Below, piece by piece: positions 1-10,162 of a DNA stretch of 64,000 nucleotides. Position 1 is the stretch's first letter. Each line of letters opens with the position of its first letter. Source of the stretch: Pseudomonas sp. P818 (lineage in GTDB: Bacteria > Pseudomonadota > Gammaproteobacteria > Pseudomonadales > Pseudomonadaceae); assembly GCF_000418555.1 (NCBI RefSeq), contig NZ_ATKM01000011.1, positions 434,001 through 498,000 of the forward strand. The letters are read 5' to 3'. A program made the translations under genes and the position numbers. Under the pieces are notes generated by a model. It was not told the DNA's origin. It saw only the letters and a list, made by a program, of their open reading frames with translations, and searched no databases.

Positions 1-2051
1 CCGACCCGGCCAGCCTGGTACTACCGCCGATCATGGATCCGCTGTACGGCTACCAGACCATCAACGTCGAGGCGCAGGCGCGTGACCCGCATTCGCTGCT
101 CAACTGGACACGGCGCATGCTCGCCATCCGTAACCAGCACAAGGCCTTCGGCCGCGGCTCGCTGACGATGCTGGCGCCGAGCAACCGGCGCATTCTCGCC
201 TACCTGCGCGGCTATACCAGCGAGGAAGGTCATGAGGAGCAGATTCTCTGCGTGGCCAACCTGTCCAGCGCGGCCCAGGCCGTCGAGCTGGAGCTGGCCG
301 ACTACCGCGACCGGGTGCCAGTGGAGATGATCGGTGGCGCCTCGTTCCCGCCCATCGGTCAGCTCACCTATCTGCTGACCCTGCCGCCGTACGGCTTCTA
401 CTGGTTCTATCTGGCCGACGCCTCGCAGATGCCCAGCTGGCACCTCAAGCCGGTGGATCGCATGCCGGAGCTGCAGACCCTGGTACTGGGCCGGGCGCTG
501 AGCGAGGTGATGGATGGACGTGCGCGGCAGACGCTGGAGCGTGAGTCGCTGCCCTTGTACCTGCCCAAGCGGCGCTGGTTCGCTGGCGGGCAGCGCCCCC
601 CCGGAGCGGTCAGCCTGCTTTATGTGATGCCTCTGGCCGACGGCGCCAATGCACCGCTGCTGGCCGAGGTACAGGTGACGGGCGAGGCCGGCGTCGAGCA
701 TTACCGCCTGCCACTGGCCGCGGTGCCGGAACGCGCCGAGGGCAACGACCTGCCGCAACAACTGGCGCTGGCCCGGCTGCGCCGTGGCCGCCATGTGGAA
801 CTGCTGACCGATGCCTTCAGCCTGCCGCAATTCAGTCTGCAGGTGCTGCGCCTGCTGCGTGAGCAGGCGGTGCTGCGCAGTGCAGGTGGCGAGTTGCAGT
901 TTCGCGCCGAGGCGGCGCTGGCGGCACTCGATGGGCTCGATGAAAGCGATTGCAAGCTGCTCTCGGCGGAGCAATCCAACAGTTCGGCGCTGATCGCCGA
1001 CCAGGTGCTGCTCAAGTTGCTGCGGCGCGGCTTTGCCGGCATTCATCCGGAAGTGGAGATGGGCCGTTTTCTGACCGATCACGGCTACGCCAATGTCGCG
1101 CCGTTTCTCGGCGAAGTGGTACGGGTCGACGACGCGGGCCAGCCGCATACCCTGATGGTGGCGCAGCGTTACCTGGACAATCAGGGCGATGCCTGGCAAT
1201 GGACGCTCAATACCCTCGATCGCGCCGTTCGTGATGCGCTGGCAGGCGGCACCGCCGATCCCGATGTCGATGCGCTGAGTGAACTGGCGCAGTTCGCCGG
1301 CGTGCTCGGCAAACGCGTCGGCGAGATGCATGCGGTACTGGCGCGGCCGGTGGAGAATCCCGACTTCGGTTACCAGCTCAGTGCCGAGCAGGACAGCGCG
1401 CACTGGGCCAAGTCAATCGCTGCGCAGTTGCAGGATGCCTTGCAGGCACTGGCTCGCCAGCGTGACGCCTTGAGCCCGGCGACGGCCAAGGAGGCCGACT
1501 GGTTGCTGGCCCGGGAAAAGTCCCTGCTGGAAGCCGTCAGCCGTCTGGCGGCGCGTGCCGCCGGTGGCCTGCGCATTCGCGTGCATGGCGACCTGCATCT
1601 GGGTCAGGTGCTGGTGGTGCAGGGCGATGCCTACATCATCGACTTCGAAGGCGAGCCCAACCGCTCGCTGGAGGAGCGCCGACAACGCCACAGTCCGTTC
1701 AAGGACGTTGCCGGCATGCTGCGTTCCTTCGACTATGCCGCGGCTGTGGCGCAACGCAATGCCAGTGGCGTGGATGGCGCCATGGACGCCCAGCAGCTGG
1801 TGCAGGGTGTGGTCGCGCGCTACCGCGAGCAGGCCTGCAGCGCCTTCCTTGACGCCTATCGCCTGGCCGCCAACGGGATACCCCACGAATGGCAGGAACG
1901 CGACGGCGAGAATGCCGCCCTCGACCTGTTCTGTCTGGAAAAGGCGGCCTACGAAATTCTTTACGAGAGCGGTCACCGCCCCGAGTGGCTCGACGTCCCG
2001 TTACTGGGGCTGGTGGCGCTCGCTCGTCAATTGCCAGGAGTACGAACGTGA
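1..2051 (+). CDS. treS: Trehalose synthase / maltokinase fusion (3' part)
   Basis: The gene is cut by the window's left edge; frame 3 is open from the first bases, so the true start lies outside. The visible part begins in the end of a GH13 trehalose synthase barrel ([14 protein letters not shown]) and its beta domain, then enters a maltokinase from about base 540 ([14 protein letters not shown], an N-cap motif). Kinase motifs are [11 protein letters not shown] near base 1580 and the metal-binding IDFEGEP near 1635. TreS interconverts trehalose and maltose, and the kinase makes maltose 1-phosphate from maltose and ATP for GlgE. The stop overlaps the glgB start (GTGA), indicating translational coupling. 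Confidence is high for the fusion; the first half is unseen. Confidence 0.93.
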   Translation, partial: DPASLVLPPIMDPLYGYQTINVEAQARDPHSLLNWTRRMLAIRNQHKAFGRGSLTMLAPSNRRILAYLRGYTSEEGHEEQILCVANLSSAAQAVELELADYRDRVPVEMIGGASFPPIGQLTYLLTLPPYGFYWFYLADASQMPSWHLKPVDRMPELQTLVLGRALSEVMDGRARQTLERESLPLYLPKRRWFAGGQRPPGAVSLLYVMPLADGANAPLLAEVQVTGEAGVEHYRLPLAAVPERAEGNDLPQQLALARLRRGRHVELLTDAFSLPQFSLQVLRLLREQAVLRSAGGELQFRAEAALAALDGLDESDCKLLSAEQSNSSALIADQVLLKLLRRGFAGIHPEVEMGRFLTDHGYANVAPFLGEVVRVDDAGQPHTLMVAQRYLDNQGDAWQWTLNTLDRAVRDALAGGTADPDVDALSELAQFAGVLGKRVGEMHAVLARPVENPDFGYQLSAEQDSAHWAKSIAAQLQDALQALARQRDALSPATAKEADWLLAREKSLLEAVSRLAARAAGGLRIRVHGDLHLGQVLVVQGDAYIIDFEGEPNRSLEERRQRHSPFKDVAGMLRSFDYAAAVAQRNASGVDGAMDAQQLVQGVVARYREQACSAFLDAYRLAANGIPHEWQERDGENAALDLFCLEKAAYEILYESGHRPEWLDVPLLGLVALARQLPGVRT

Positions 2052-4210
2052 ATCAGAACAGAGTGCAGCGCCTGCAGCGTGCCGAGGACGGCGACCCGTT
2101 CAGCTTCCTGGGCCCTCATGCGCAAGGCGACGAGACCCTGGTACGGGTCTGGTTGCCCGGTGCCGAAGCCGTTGATCTGCTGACCAGCGACGGCTCGCCG
2201 CTGGGACGCATGCACTGCAGCGACCCGCAGGGCCTGTTCGAACTGAACCTGCCTCAGGCGCAGCGCTATCGCCTGCGCATCCATTGGCCAGGTGGCGTAC
2301 AGGAAAGCGAAGACCCCTATTCCTTCGGCCCGCTGCTGGGTGACACCGATCTCTACCTGTTCGCCGAGGGCAACCATCGCCAGTTATGGCGCTGCCTGGG
2401 CTCGGCACCGGTAGAACATGAAGGCGTGCCTGGCGTGCGCTTCGCCGTGTGGGCGCCCAATGCGCGGCGGGTTTCGGTGGTCGGCGACTTCAACAGCTGG
2501 GACGGCCGCCGCCACCCCATGCGTCTGCGCTACCCGGCAGGCGTGTGGGAGCTGTTCATCCCGCGCCTCGAACCGGGCGCCTGCTACAAGTATGAAATTC
2601 TCGGCTCGCATGGCGTGCTGCCGCTGCGCGCCGACCCCATGGCGCAAGCCACCGAGACACCACCGGCTACTGCCTCGAAGGTGCCACAGGGCGAGGCCTT
2701 CGCCTGGCAGGACCAGCAGTGGATGAGCGAGCGTGAGCGGCGTCATGCGCCGCAGGCGCCACTGGCGATCTACGAGCTGCACGCCGGCTCCTGGCAATGG
2801 CAGGAAGATCGGGCGCCAGATTGGGATGAACTGGCCGAGCGCCTGATTCCCTACGTGCAGGACCTGGGCTTCACCCATATCGAGCTGATGCCGATCATGG
2901 AGCACCCATTCGGCGGCTCCTGGGGCTACCAGCCGCTGTCGATGTTCGCGCCCACTGCACGCCTGGGCAGCCCGCAGCGCTTCGCCGCCTTCGTCGACCG
3001 CTGTCATCGCGCCGGCATCGGCGTGATTCTCGACTGGGTGCCGGGGCATTTTCCCAACGACGCTCACGGTCTGGCGGAATTCGACGGCACCGCGTTGTAC
3101 GAGTACGCGCATCCGTTCGAGGGCTTTCACCCGGACTGGAACACCTGCATCTACAACCTCGGCCGTACCGAGGTGCACGGTTTCATGCTGGCCAGCGCGC
3201 TGTATTGGCTGCGCGAATACCACATCGACGGCCTGCGCGTGGATGCAGTGGCGTCGATGCTCTACCGCGACTATTCACGCGAAGCAGGGCAGTGGATCCC
3301 CAACCGTCACGGCGGGCGCGAGAACCTGGAGGCCATCGAATTTCTCCAGCACCTCAACGAGGTGGTGCGCAGTGAAGTGCCCGACGCGCTGATGATCGCC
3401 GAGGAATCCACCGCCTGGCCTGGCGTCAGCCGGCCGGTGCAGCAGGGCGGCCTGGGGTTCAGCCACAAGTGGAACATGGGCTGGATGAACGACAGCCTGA
3501 GTTACATCCAGCAGGATCCGCTGTACCGCCTGCATCATCACCACCAGATCACCTTCGGTCTGCATTACGCCTTTTCCGAGCGCTTCATCCTGCCGATCTC
3601 CCACGATGAAGTGGTGCACGGCAAACGCTCGCTGCTCGGGCGCATGCCCGGTGATCGCTGGCAGCAATTCGCCAACCTGCGCCTGTTTCTCGCCCTGATG
3701 TGGAGCCACCCGGGCAAGAAGCTGCTGTTCATGGGTTGCGAGTTCGGCCAGTGGGGCGAGTGGAACCACGACCAACAACTGGACTGGTATCTGCTGCAGT
3801 ATCCCGAACATGCCGCCGCCCAGGCCCTGCTGCGCGAGCTCAACCGCCTGTATCGCGAAGAACCGGCGCTGCACCGACTCGATGATCAGGACAGCGGCTT
3901 TCAATGGGTGATCGGCGATGACGCGCGCAACAGTGTATTCGCCTGGCTGCGCAAGGGCGGCGAGGGCAGTGCGCCGCTGCTGGTGGTACACAACTTCACC
4001 CCGCAGGTGCTCGACGGTTACCGCATCGGTGTGCCGCATGCCGGCCGCTGGCAGGTGCTGCTCAACACCGATGAGCGCCGCTGGAGCGGCTCTGGTGCCG
4101 GCACGCAAGGTGAACTGCATAGCGAGCAGATGACCGCTCACGGCCAGTCTGACTCGTTGAATCTGCAACTGCCACCGTTGGGCACGCTGATTCTGCGGCC
4201 GGCGCAATGA
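2048..4210 (+). CDS. glgB: 1,4-alpha-glucan branching enzyme GlgB
   Basis: It creates alpha-1,6 branches in linear alpha-1,4-glucan. I choose the GTG at 2048, which overlaps the treS stop and has CAGGAG about 8 bases upstream; this gives 720 residues, the normal length. An open extension upstream exists but lies inside treS. An N-terminal CBM48-like module ([20 protein letters not shown]) precedes the GH13 barrel. Catalytic motifs are DGLRVDAV (nucleophile near residue 399), AEEST (acid/base near 452-453) and SHDEVVHGK (Asp near 520). With the upstream TreS-Mak it forms a short plus-strand operon for glucan made from maltose 1-phosphate. Confidence 0.96.
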   Translation: MNQNRVQRLQRAEDGDPFSFLGPHAQGDETLVRVWLPGAEAVDLLTSDGSPLGRMHCSDPQGLFELNLPQAQRYRLRIHWPGGVQESEDPYSFGPLLGDTDLYLFAEGNHRQLWRCLGSAPVEHEGVPGVRFAVWAPNARRVSVVGDFNSWDGRRHPMRLRYPAGVWELFIPRLEPGACYKYEILGSHGVLPLRADPMAQATETPPATASKVPQGEAFAWQDQQWMSERERRHAPQAPLAIYELHAGSWQWQEDRAPDWDELAERLIPYVQDLGFTHIELMPIMEHPFGGSWGYQPLSMFAPTARLGSPQRFAAFVDRCHRAGIGVILDWVPGHFPNDAHGLAEFDGTALYEYAHPFEGFHPDWNTCIYNLGRTEVHGFMLASALYWLREYHIDGLRVDAVASMLYRDYSREAGQWIPNRHGGRENLEAIEFLQHLNEVVRSEVPDALMIAEESTAWPGVSRPVQQGGLGFSHKWNMGWMNDSLSYIQQDPLYRLHHHHQITFGLHYAFSERFILPISHDEVVHGKRSLLGRMPGDRWQQFANLRLFLALMWSHPGKKLLFMGCEFGQWGEWNHDQQLDWYLLQYPEHAAAQALLRELNRLYREEPALHRLDDQDSGFQWVIGDDARNSVFAWLRKGGEGSAPLLVVHNFTPQVLDGYRIGVPHAGRWQVLLNTDERRWSGSGAGTQGELHSEQMTAHGQSDSLNLQLPPLGTLILRPAQ

Positions 4211-4265
4211 GCGTCGCCGCTGAAGCGCCTCCCACTGAGCGGATGTGCCAGGTGCCGGACTCGTA

Positions 4266-4306
4266 GTGGGAGGGGCTAAGCCAATCGCGGCTAAAGCCCC
4301 TCCCAC
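4266..4306. terminator. Bidirectional hairpin between glgB and the CBS gene
   Basis: A perfect 12-bp stem, GTGGGAGGGGCT paired with AGCCCCTCCCAC, around a 17-base loop lies between two convergent genes. Its sequence resembles Pseudomonas REP-type palindromes. There is no long T run, so it may act as a REP/mRNA-end stabiliser rather than a classical intrinsic terminator. Confidence 0.6.
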
Positions 4307-4316
4307 AAAGGTGGGA

Positions 4317-4730
4317 TCAGTGAGCGGAGGTCACGCCGCGCAGCACGGTGTCGTTGGCCATCCGGCTGTGGCCGGAGGCGATATTGCCCAGCGAGACCAC
4401 GCCCACCAGGCGCTTCTCACGGTTGAGCACCGGCAGCCGGCGTACCTGGATATCGGCCATGTTGGCGGCCACGTGTTCGACATCTTCGTCGTCGAAGCAA
4501 TAGCGCACGTTACTGCTCATCACCTGACGCACCGGCGTGTTGCCGTCCAGGCCGGCGGCCACCGCGCGCACGGCGATGTCGCGGTCGGTGATCATGCCGA
4601 TCAGGCGGTCGCCTTCGTTGATCAGCAATGCGCCGCTGTCGATATCGGCCATCAGTGTGGCGGCCTCACGAATGCTGCGCTCGGGCTCGAGGGTACGGAC
4701 GTTGCGGGTCATTATCTTGCTGATTTTCAT
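4317..4730 (-). CDS. Two-CBS-domain protein
   Basis: A 137-residue stand-alone CBS pair, probably cytoplasmic. The first CBS begins MKISKIMTRNVRTLEPERS and holds GDRLIGMITDRDIAVRAVA; the second holds VRQVMSSNV, RRLPVLN and KRLVGVVSLGNIA. Such pairs bind adenine nucleotides or related ligands and often act as sensors. AGGAG lies upstream of the chosen ATG. The gene converges on glgB and sits alone between two hairpin or short intergenic regions. The ligand and partner cannot be told from the sequence. Confidence 0.88.
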   Translation of the reverse strand: MKISKIMTRNVRTLEPERSIREAATLMADIDSGALLINEGDRLIGMITDRDIAVRAVAAGLDGNTPVRQVMSSNVRYCFDDEDVEHVAANMADIQVRRLPVLNREKRLVGVVSLGNIASGHSRMANDTVLRGVTSAH

Positions 4731-4800
4731 CGTCGATCTCCTGTTGCAGTGTTGAGCGGGCAGATGCCCAGGGTGAACCGCGGCATCGAAGTGCGGCGGT

Positions 4801-5571
4801 TCAGGAATAACGCACCAGGTGGTGCGGGTAGTCGCCTACCCGTGCGCCGACCACCATCTCGCTGACCCAGTCGATCAGGATGCGTGTATAGGCTTGCTGA
4901 TGGCGGTCCTCGCTGAGCCCGTGATCGGCACCGGCCATGGTCCGGTGGGTCAGCGAATGCGCCTTGTCGAAGGCGTTGCGGTAGCTCATCAGCGTGGTGT
5001 GCGGGACGAAATCGTCGTGCTCGGATTCCACCAGCAGCACGTCGCCGCGAAACTCGGCACAGGCGCCCAGCGCCAGGTTGTCCTGCGCGCGCAGCGGCGT
5101 GCGGCGGTACTCGGCCAGGCGCGCGACGTCCAGCTTGCGCTTGGGCAGCTGCCATTGCTCGTCCCAGTACAGCGCCGGCACGCGCAGAGCCAGCCAGCGT
5201 ACCGGGCGCCGTACGCTGAGCAGGGTGGCCAGGTAGCCGCCATAGCTGGTGCCGATCACCGCGATGCACTCGGGATCGACCGCTTCGTGCGCGGCCAGCA
5301 GGTCGTAGGCGGCGAGAATGTCGGCCAGGTTGTCTTCACGCGACACGCGCTCCTGCGCCTCGATGTTGCGTTCGTGCCCGCGCAGATCGAAGGTCAGACA
5401 CACACAACCCAGAGCGGCGATGCCGCGGGCACGCGCTAGGTCGCGCTGCTGGCTGCCGCCCCAGCCGTGAACGAAGAGCACGCCCGGCACCTTGCTTGGT
5501 GGGGTCAGCAGGGTGCCGGCGATGTGCTGATCTTCCACCAGAATGTCGATGCTTTGGCTGCTGGCACTCAT
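4801..5571 (-). CDS. Alpha/beta hydrolase, dienelactone hydrolase/S9-like
   Basis: A 256-residue cytoplasmic hydrolase without a signal peptide. HGWGGSQQRD is the oxyanion region, GTSYGG holds the nucleophile Ser in a GxSxG elbow, ESEHDDFVPH supplies the acid Asp, and GADHGLS the catalytic His. The substrate is unknown; the fold covers esterases, dienelactone hydrolases and peptidases. The ATG at 5571 overlaps the stop of the DUF3182 gene (ATGA), so the two are translationally coupled as the last members of a three-gene minus-strand operon inside the glycogen island. An upstream in-frame extension lies within the DUF3182 gene and is not used. Confidence 0.88.
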   Translation of the reverse strand: MSASSQSIDILVEDQHIAGTLLTPPSKVPGVLFVHGWGGSQQRDLARARGIAALGCVCLTFDLRGHERNIEAQERVSREDNLADILAAYDLLAAHEAVDPECIAVIGTSYGGYLATLLSVRRPVRWLALRVPALYWDEQWQLPKRKLDVARLAEYRRTPLRAQDNLALGACAEFRGDVLLVESEHDDFVPHTTLMSYRNAFDKAHSLTHRTMAGADHGLSEDRHQQAYTRILIDWVSEMVVGARVGDYPHHLVRYS

Positions 5572-6659
5572 AAGGGACCCACCTTGACGTACTTGGTCAG
5601 CGGGCCATCTTCGCTTTCCTGGCCGTGATACAGGCAGAGCGAGCCCGACGGCGGCGGTGCATCGCGATAATGTTCGTGAGTGGAAGCCTGCAGGCTTTGC
5701 AGCTGCGGGTCCTTGACGAACGCCTCCAGAGCGAAGATTTCCGCGGCACTGGCCCCGCCGACGCGCCATGACTGCTCCAGCACGCCACTGCGTGACAGAC
5801 CTTGCGCATTCAGCCCTTGCGCCACGTCGTAATTGCGTCGTGACGCCTGGATCGATGGGTAGACCTCCAGCGCCGCCAGCTCGAAGATACGCGCCTGCTG
5901 TATGGCAAGACGTACCGCGCGTGGCAGATCCAGGGTCATCAGCGCCAGGTAGTCGCCGCGCACCAGGGTCAGTCGCGAGCCGCCGTAGACCGGATTGCCA
6001 TGGCCATCGTCGGTCAGCTGCTGGGTGCCGTGGTAACTCAGGGTGATGCCTGCCACACGAATCTGGCCGACGCTGTAGGTGCTGGGCTGCTGCAGGTCTT
6101 CTTCCAGCACCAGGCCCTGTTGCTCCACTCGCTGCGCGTCCAGCGTCGCCAGTGCGTCGTCCAGCTCGCCAGGCGAACGCACCACCTGCTGGCCGCGGCC
6201 GGCCGTAGCGTCCACCGGCTTGAGGCGAATCGGCCCGTCGCGCAACAGGCGTCGACCGGCTTCGGCAGCGTCTTCCAGATGAAAGACGCTGTAGCCCGGC
6301 AGGGTCACGCTTTCCACCTCCAGGGCGAAGCGCTCCGACCAGCCTTGCGGTAAATGACGCGGCGCTTCCAGGGCAGGGTGGCTGATCGCTTTGGTGGCGA
6401 GAAAGGCGTGTTCGACCTGACCGCCGAAGAAATCTTCAGGCCCTGCGATACCGAGGTGGCGTATGTCGCCGACCAGGGTGTCTTCGGGCAGGAAATAGTG
6501 ACGGCCACGCACCTCGGTACCCGGCTGATGAGGACCGAGAAAGGGGCAGCCGAGCAGTGCCGCCAGCTTTTCGCCGAGCAGGCGCTGCACCGTGCGTTCA
6601 TGGGCCATGTGCTGCGCCGTACCGGGCAGCAGAAGCAAGCCATCGTAGGCGCCCATCAT
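5568..6659 (-). CDS. DUF3182 (ATP-grasp-like) protein
   Basis: A protein of 363 residues that matches my memory of the DUF3182 family. The middle (IRLKPVDATAGRGQQVV, then a GLVLEEDL segment) looks like the nucleotide-binding part of an ATP-grasp ligase, suggesting an ATP-dependent carboxylate-amine ligation, but the substrate is unknown. The start at 6659 overlaps the upstream stop (ATGATG), and its own stop overlaps the hydrolase start, so the three genes are coupled. A second ATG lies one codon in. The function is inferred from weak motif similarity only. Confidence 0.75.
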   Translation of the reverse strand: MMGAYDGLLLLPGTAQHMAHERTVQRLLGEKLAALLGCPFLGPHQPGTEVRGRHYFLPEDTLVGDIRHLGIAGPEDFFGGQVEHAFLATKAISHPALEAPRHLPQGWSERFALEVESVTLPGYSVFHLEDAAEAGRRLLRDGPIRLKPVDATAGRGQQVVRSPGELDDALATLDAQRVEQQGLVLEEDLQQPSTYSVGQIRVAGITLSYHGTQQLTDDGHGNPVYGGSRLTLVRGDYLALMTLDLPRAVRLAIQQARIFELAALEVYPSIQASRRNYDVAQGLNAQGLSRSGVLEQSWRVGGASAAEIFALEAFVKDPQLQSLQASTHEHYRDAPPPSGSLCLYHGQESEDGPLTKYVKVGPL

Positions 6660-7084
6660 CGATCCCGCCAGGTGCCACCGGCACTTTCGCAGTCGATACG
6701 CACCTGCTTGCGATCGCCCACCTGGTAATAGTGAGTGACCACCTTGGCCTCGTTGGGCACGGACGGGCGCGGCTCGCCCTGATCGTCGTCGCCGGAGCGG
6801 TAGTTGGCGAGGGTTTCCTGGGTCAGTGCGGCTTCGCATGTGCCCAGATTGGCCTCGGCGCAACTGGCTACCTTGCGTTGATCGGTGTTGAGCATGTCAT
6901 CGGCTTCGTTATGGCACGACCAGTCGATGGCGCCCTCGTCCATGCCGGTGAATTCGTAACAGAACTCCTGTGCGACCTCGGCAATGGCATCGCTGGAAGT
7001 CCGGGCGCTGACGTAGCAGGCTTCGGCCAGTGCGTCGCCGGCTGCCAGCGCGCCGACCAGCAGGCCGGGAATGATGGCTCGCAT
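6656..7084 (-). CDS. Small periplasmic Cys-containing protein
   Basis: A 142-residue product beginning MRAIIPGLLVGALAAGDALA, a clear signal peptide with likely cleavage after ALA. The mature part holds at least six cysteines (ACYV, FCYEF, WSCHN, ASCAE, GTCEA, DCESAGG), suggesting disulfides in the periplasm. The ATG at 7084 follows CCAGGAGAACAAC, a good ribosome site, and is preferred over an in-frame ATG 24 bases upstream. It is the first gene of the operon with the DUF3182 protein and hydrolase. I do not recognise the family. Confidence 0.78.
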   Translation of the reverse strand: MRAIIPGLLVGALAAGDALAEACYVSARTSSDAIAEVAQEFCYEFTGMDEGAIDWSCHNEADDMLNTDQRKVASCAEANLGTCEAALTQETLANYRSGDDDQGEPRPSVPNEAKVVTHYYQVGDRKQVRIDCESAGGTWRDR

Positions 7085-7274
7085 GTTGTTCTCCTGGTGC
7101 AGTGGCATTCATGAGTTGTGAGGCAGCGCGCCAAGGCGAAGTTCAGGCTTTTTGATCAATGGGCCAGGGCAGAAAAAACCTGAACTCCTCGCCGCTGCGA
7201 GGGCCACAAAGGAAAAAGCCGGACGCATCGCTTCGGCGTGACGAACTCGCCGCGCAGCGGCAGGGAGCGGAAAC

Positions 7275-9740
7275 ATGAGCGAATCGCAGGGCGAGATCGA
7301 CAATGCCGTGACGCAGTTCAAGGCAGCCATCCTGGGCAAATTGCGCTATGCCGTGGGCAAGGACCCGTCCACCGCCTACGACCATGACTGGTTCGAAGCA
7401 TTGGCCCTGGCCACCCGTGATCACATGATCGATCGCTGGGAGGAGTCGTCTGCCCAGGTCGAGCGACAGGGCGCCAAGCGCGTTTATTACCTGTCCCTGG
7501 AGTTTCTGATCGGCCGTCTGCTGATGGACAACCTGAGCAATCTCGGCCTGCTCGATGTGGCCCGTCAGGCCATGGCCGAACTCGGTGTCGAACTCGAACG
7601 CATACGCCTGGTGGAGCCGGATGCCGCATTGGGTAACGGCGGGCTCGGGCGCCTGGCCGCCTGCTTCATGGAGAGCATGGCGACCCTGCGCCTGGCTGCG
7701 CATGGCTATGGCATCCGCTATGAACATGGCCTGTTCCGTCAGGCCATCATCGACGGCTGGCAGGCCGAGCAGACCGAAACCTGGCTGGACTTCGGCAACC
7801 CCTGGGAGTTCGAACGACCGGAGGTAGCCTACCGCATCGGTTTCGGCGGCGGCGTGATGGCCGTGGATGAAGGTACGGGCGTGGCGCGGCAGCATTGGCA
7901 ACCGCAGGAGACGGTGCGCGCCATTGCTTATGACACGCCAGTGGTGGGTTGGCGCGGTGCGTCGGTCAATACCTTGCGGCTATGGCGGGCTCGCGCCGAG
8001 GAAGACCTGCAGCTGGACCGCTTCAACGCCGGCGACCACTTCGGCGCCGTGGCCGGCGAGGTGCGTGCCGAAAGCATTTCGCGCGTGCTCTATCCGGCCG
8101 ACGATACCGAGGCCGGCCAGGAGCTGCGCCTGCGTCAGGAGTACTTCCTGGTTTCCGCGTCGCTGCAGGATCTGCTCGACCGCCATCTGCGCCTGCATCA
8201 CGACCTGAAGAGCCTGCCGCAGCAGGTGGCGATCCAGCTCAACGATACCCACCCGGCCATCGCCGTGGTCGAGTTGATGCGCCTGCTGGTCGATGAACAT
8301 CGCATGCCCTGGGAACAGGCGTGGAGCCTGACGGTGGCGACCACCGCCTACACCAACCACACGCTGTTGCCGGAGGCGCTGGAGTCCTGGCCGGTGGCGT
8401 TGATGGAACGGCTGTTGCCGCGCCACCTGCAGATCATCTACCTGATCAACGCCGAGCATATCGATGCGCTACGCGCCAAGGACATCCATGATTTTCGCCT
8501 GCTGCGCGCAGTGTCGCTGATCGAGGAAGACCACGGCCGCCGCGTGCGCATGGGTAACCTGGCGTTTCTCGGCGCGCACAGCGTCAACGGCGTGTCGGCA
8601 CTGCATACGCGGCTGATGCGCGATACCGTGTTTCGCGACCTGCACCGACTCTACCCGGACAGGGTCAACAACAAGACCAACGGCGTCACCTTCCGCCGCT
8701 GGCTGTTCCAGATCAATCCGGGGCTCACCCATCTGCTGGTCGATGCGCTGGGCGAGCCGGTGCTGCAGCGCCCCGAACGCCATCTCAAGGAGCTCGAACC
8801 CTACGCCGAGCGCCAGGACTTTCGCCACGAATACGCGCTCTGCCGGCAGCGCAACAAGGAGGTGCTGGCCGAACGGGTGCGCCAGTTGCTGGGGATCCAG
8901 CTCGACACCAGTGCCATCTTCGATGTGCACGTCAAACGCATCCACGAGTACAAACGTCAGCTCCTCAATCTGCTGCACACCGTGGCCCTGTACCAGGCCA
9001 TTCGCAACGATCCGACCACCGACTGGGCGCCACGGGTGAAAATCTTCGCCGGCAAGGCCGCGGCCAGCTATCGCCAGGCCAAGCTGATCATCAAGCTGGC
9101 CAACGACATCAGCCGCACCATCAATGACGACCCCACCGTGCGCGGGCTGCTCAAGGTCGTGTTCATTCCCAACTACAACGTCAGCCTGGCCGAAACCATC
9201 ATTCCTGCCGCCGACCTGTCCGAGCAGATTTCCACCGCCGGGCTGGAAGCTTCGGGTACCAGCAACATGAAGTTCGCCCTCAATGGTGCACTGACCATCG
9301 GCACCCTGGATGGCGCCAACGTGGAAATGAGTGAGCAGGTCGGCGAAGACCACATGTTCATCTTCGGCATGACTGCCCAGCAGGTGGCTGCTCGTCGGCG
9401 CCTTGGCCTGGACATGGGCGATGTGGTGGCCGATTCCGAACGGCTGGAGGCAGCACTTGGCGCCATCCGTGCCGGCGTGTTCTCGCCGGACGATCCGTCG
9501 CGCTACGTGGGCTTGGTGGATTCTTTGCTGTACGAGGACCATTTCATGGTCTGCGCCGATTTCGACGCCTACTGGAAGGCGCAGCGCCAGGTCGATCAGC
9601 GCTGGCAGCGACCCGAACAATGGTGGCGTTCGGCGGTGCTCAATACCGCGCGGATGGGCTGGTTCTCGTCCGACCGTACCATTGCCGAATACGCCCGTGA
9701 CATTTGGCAGGTCCCTCTGCCATCGCGCGAAGGGGAGTGA
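7275..9740 (+). CDS. glgP: Glycogen/maltodextrin phosphorylase GlgP
   Basis: It releases glucose 1-phosphate from alpha-1,4-glucan with phosphate and PLP. At 821 residues it has the usual family length. EPDAALGNGGLGRLAACFM is the typical active-site start, NDTHPAIAVVELMR is conserved, and EASGTSNMKFALNG carries the PLP lysine (about residue 666), followed by GTLDGANVEM. The ATG at 7275 follows GGGAGCGG. The gene is divergent from the periplasmic-protein operon; about 190 bases separate the two starts and should hold both promoters. A strong hairpin follows the stop. Confidence 0.97.
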   Translation: MSESQGEIDNAVTQFKAAILGKLRYAVGKDPSTAYDHDWFEALALATRDHMIDRWEESSAQVERQGAKRVYYLSLEFLIGRLLMDNLSNLGLLDVARQAMAELGVELERIRLVEPDAALGNGGLGRLAACFMESMATLRLAAHGYGIRYEHGLFRQAIIDGWQAEQTETWLDFGNPWEFERPEVAYRIGFGGGVMAVDEGTGVARQHWQPQETVRAIAYDTPVVGWRGASVNTLRLWRARAEEDLQLDRFNAGDHFGAVAGEVRAESISRVLYPADDTEAGQELRLRQEYFLVSASLQDLLDRHLRLHHDLKSLPQQVAIQLNDTHPAIAVVELMRLLVDEHRMPWEQAWSLTVATTAYTNHTLLPEALESWPVALMERLLPRHLQIIYLINAEHIDALRAKDIHDFRLLRAVSLIEEDHGRRVRMGNLAFLGAHSVNGVSALHTRLMRDTVFRDLHRLYPDRVNNKTNGVTFRRWLFQINPGLTHLLVDALGEPVLQRPERHLKELEPYAERQDFRHEYALCRQRNKEVLAERVRQLLGIQLDTSAIFDVHVKRIHEYKRQLLNLLHTVALYQAIRNDPTTDWAPRVKIFAGKAAASYRQAKLIIKLANDISRTINDDPTVRGLLKVVFIPNYNVSLAETIIPAADLSEQISTAGLEASGTSNMKFALNGALTIGTLDGANVEMSEQVGEDHMFIFGMTAQQVAARRRLGLDMGDVVADSERLEAALGAIRAGVFSPDDPSRYVGLVDSLLYEDHFMVCADFDAYWKAQRQVDQRWQRPEQWWRSAVLNTARMGWFSSDRTIAEYARDIWQVPLPSREGE

Positions 9741-9762
9741 TCCCTTGGCAGGCTGTTAGGGC

Positions 9763-9791
9763 CTGTACGAAAAGCTGCGCTTTTCGTACAG
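9763..9791. terminator. Hairpin after glgP
   Basis: A perfect 13-bp stem, CTGTACGAAAAGC with GCTTTTCGTACAG, and a three-base TGC loop. It lies between convergent glgP and the 73-codon gene, with A and T tracts inside the arms. It is a plausible bidirectional terminator. Confidence 0.75.
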
Positions 9792-9794
9792 AGC

Positions 9795-10016
9795 CTAACG
9801 CTGCACGCGGTGCGCCGGGGTGCTGCCGCCTTTTTTCGGATGCATGATGCGCGTGACCTGCACGTCGGTGAATTCGTTGGGCCATTCGAAGGTGTGCAGG
9901 GCGCTCAGGTAGAAGCGTGCCTGATCCGGCGTGAGCTGCTCACGGTCGGACTCGACTTCCACGCTATGCGGCTGGTTATGCAGGATGTAGCTGATCAGAT
10001 GCAGTGGCTTGGCCAT
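9795..10016 (-). CDS. Small conserved-looking protein, 73 residues
   Basis: Begins MAKPLHLISYILHNQPHSVEV and continues with ESDREQLTPDQARFYLSAL and HTFEWPNEFTDVQVTRI. It is soluble, without signal or membrane segment. A GGAGGCAC stretch lies about 5 bases upstream of the ATG. The gene converges on glgP and sits downstream of the ybhN end with about 145 bases between. I do not recognise a family. Codon use matches the host. Confidence 0.65.
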   Translation of the reverse strand: MAKPLHLISYILHNQPHSVEVESDREQLTPDQARFYLSALHTFEWPNEFTDVQVTRIMHPKKGGSTPAHRVQR

Positions 10017-10162
10017 GATGTGCCTCCGGGTTTGCCGAGTGATGTGAGATAGACCTGCCCACCTTGTTCGCAAGTTCCCGCCATCCGCCGGGTGGTCGAC
10101 AGAGGAAGGAGCGGGGCAGGCAGCCGCGTACCGGGCTAGCCGGCACGCATCCTTCATGCGTG

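Noticed and set aside
1889..2047. Extended glgB start upstream of 2048
   Set aside because: The extension lies inside the treS-mak gene and has no ribosome site; the GTG at 2048 has one and gives the normal length.
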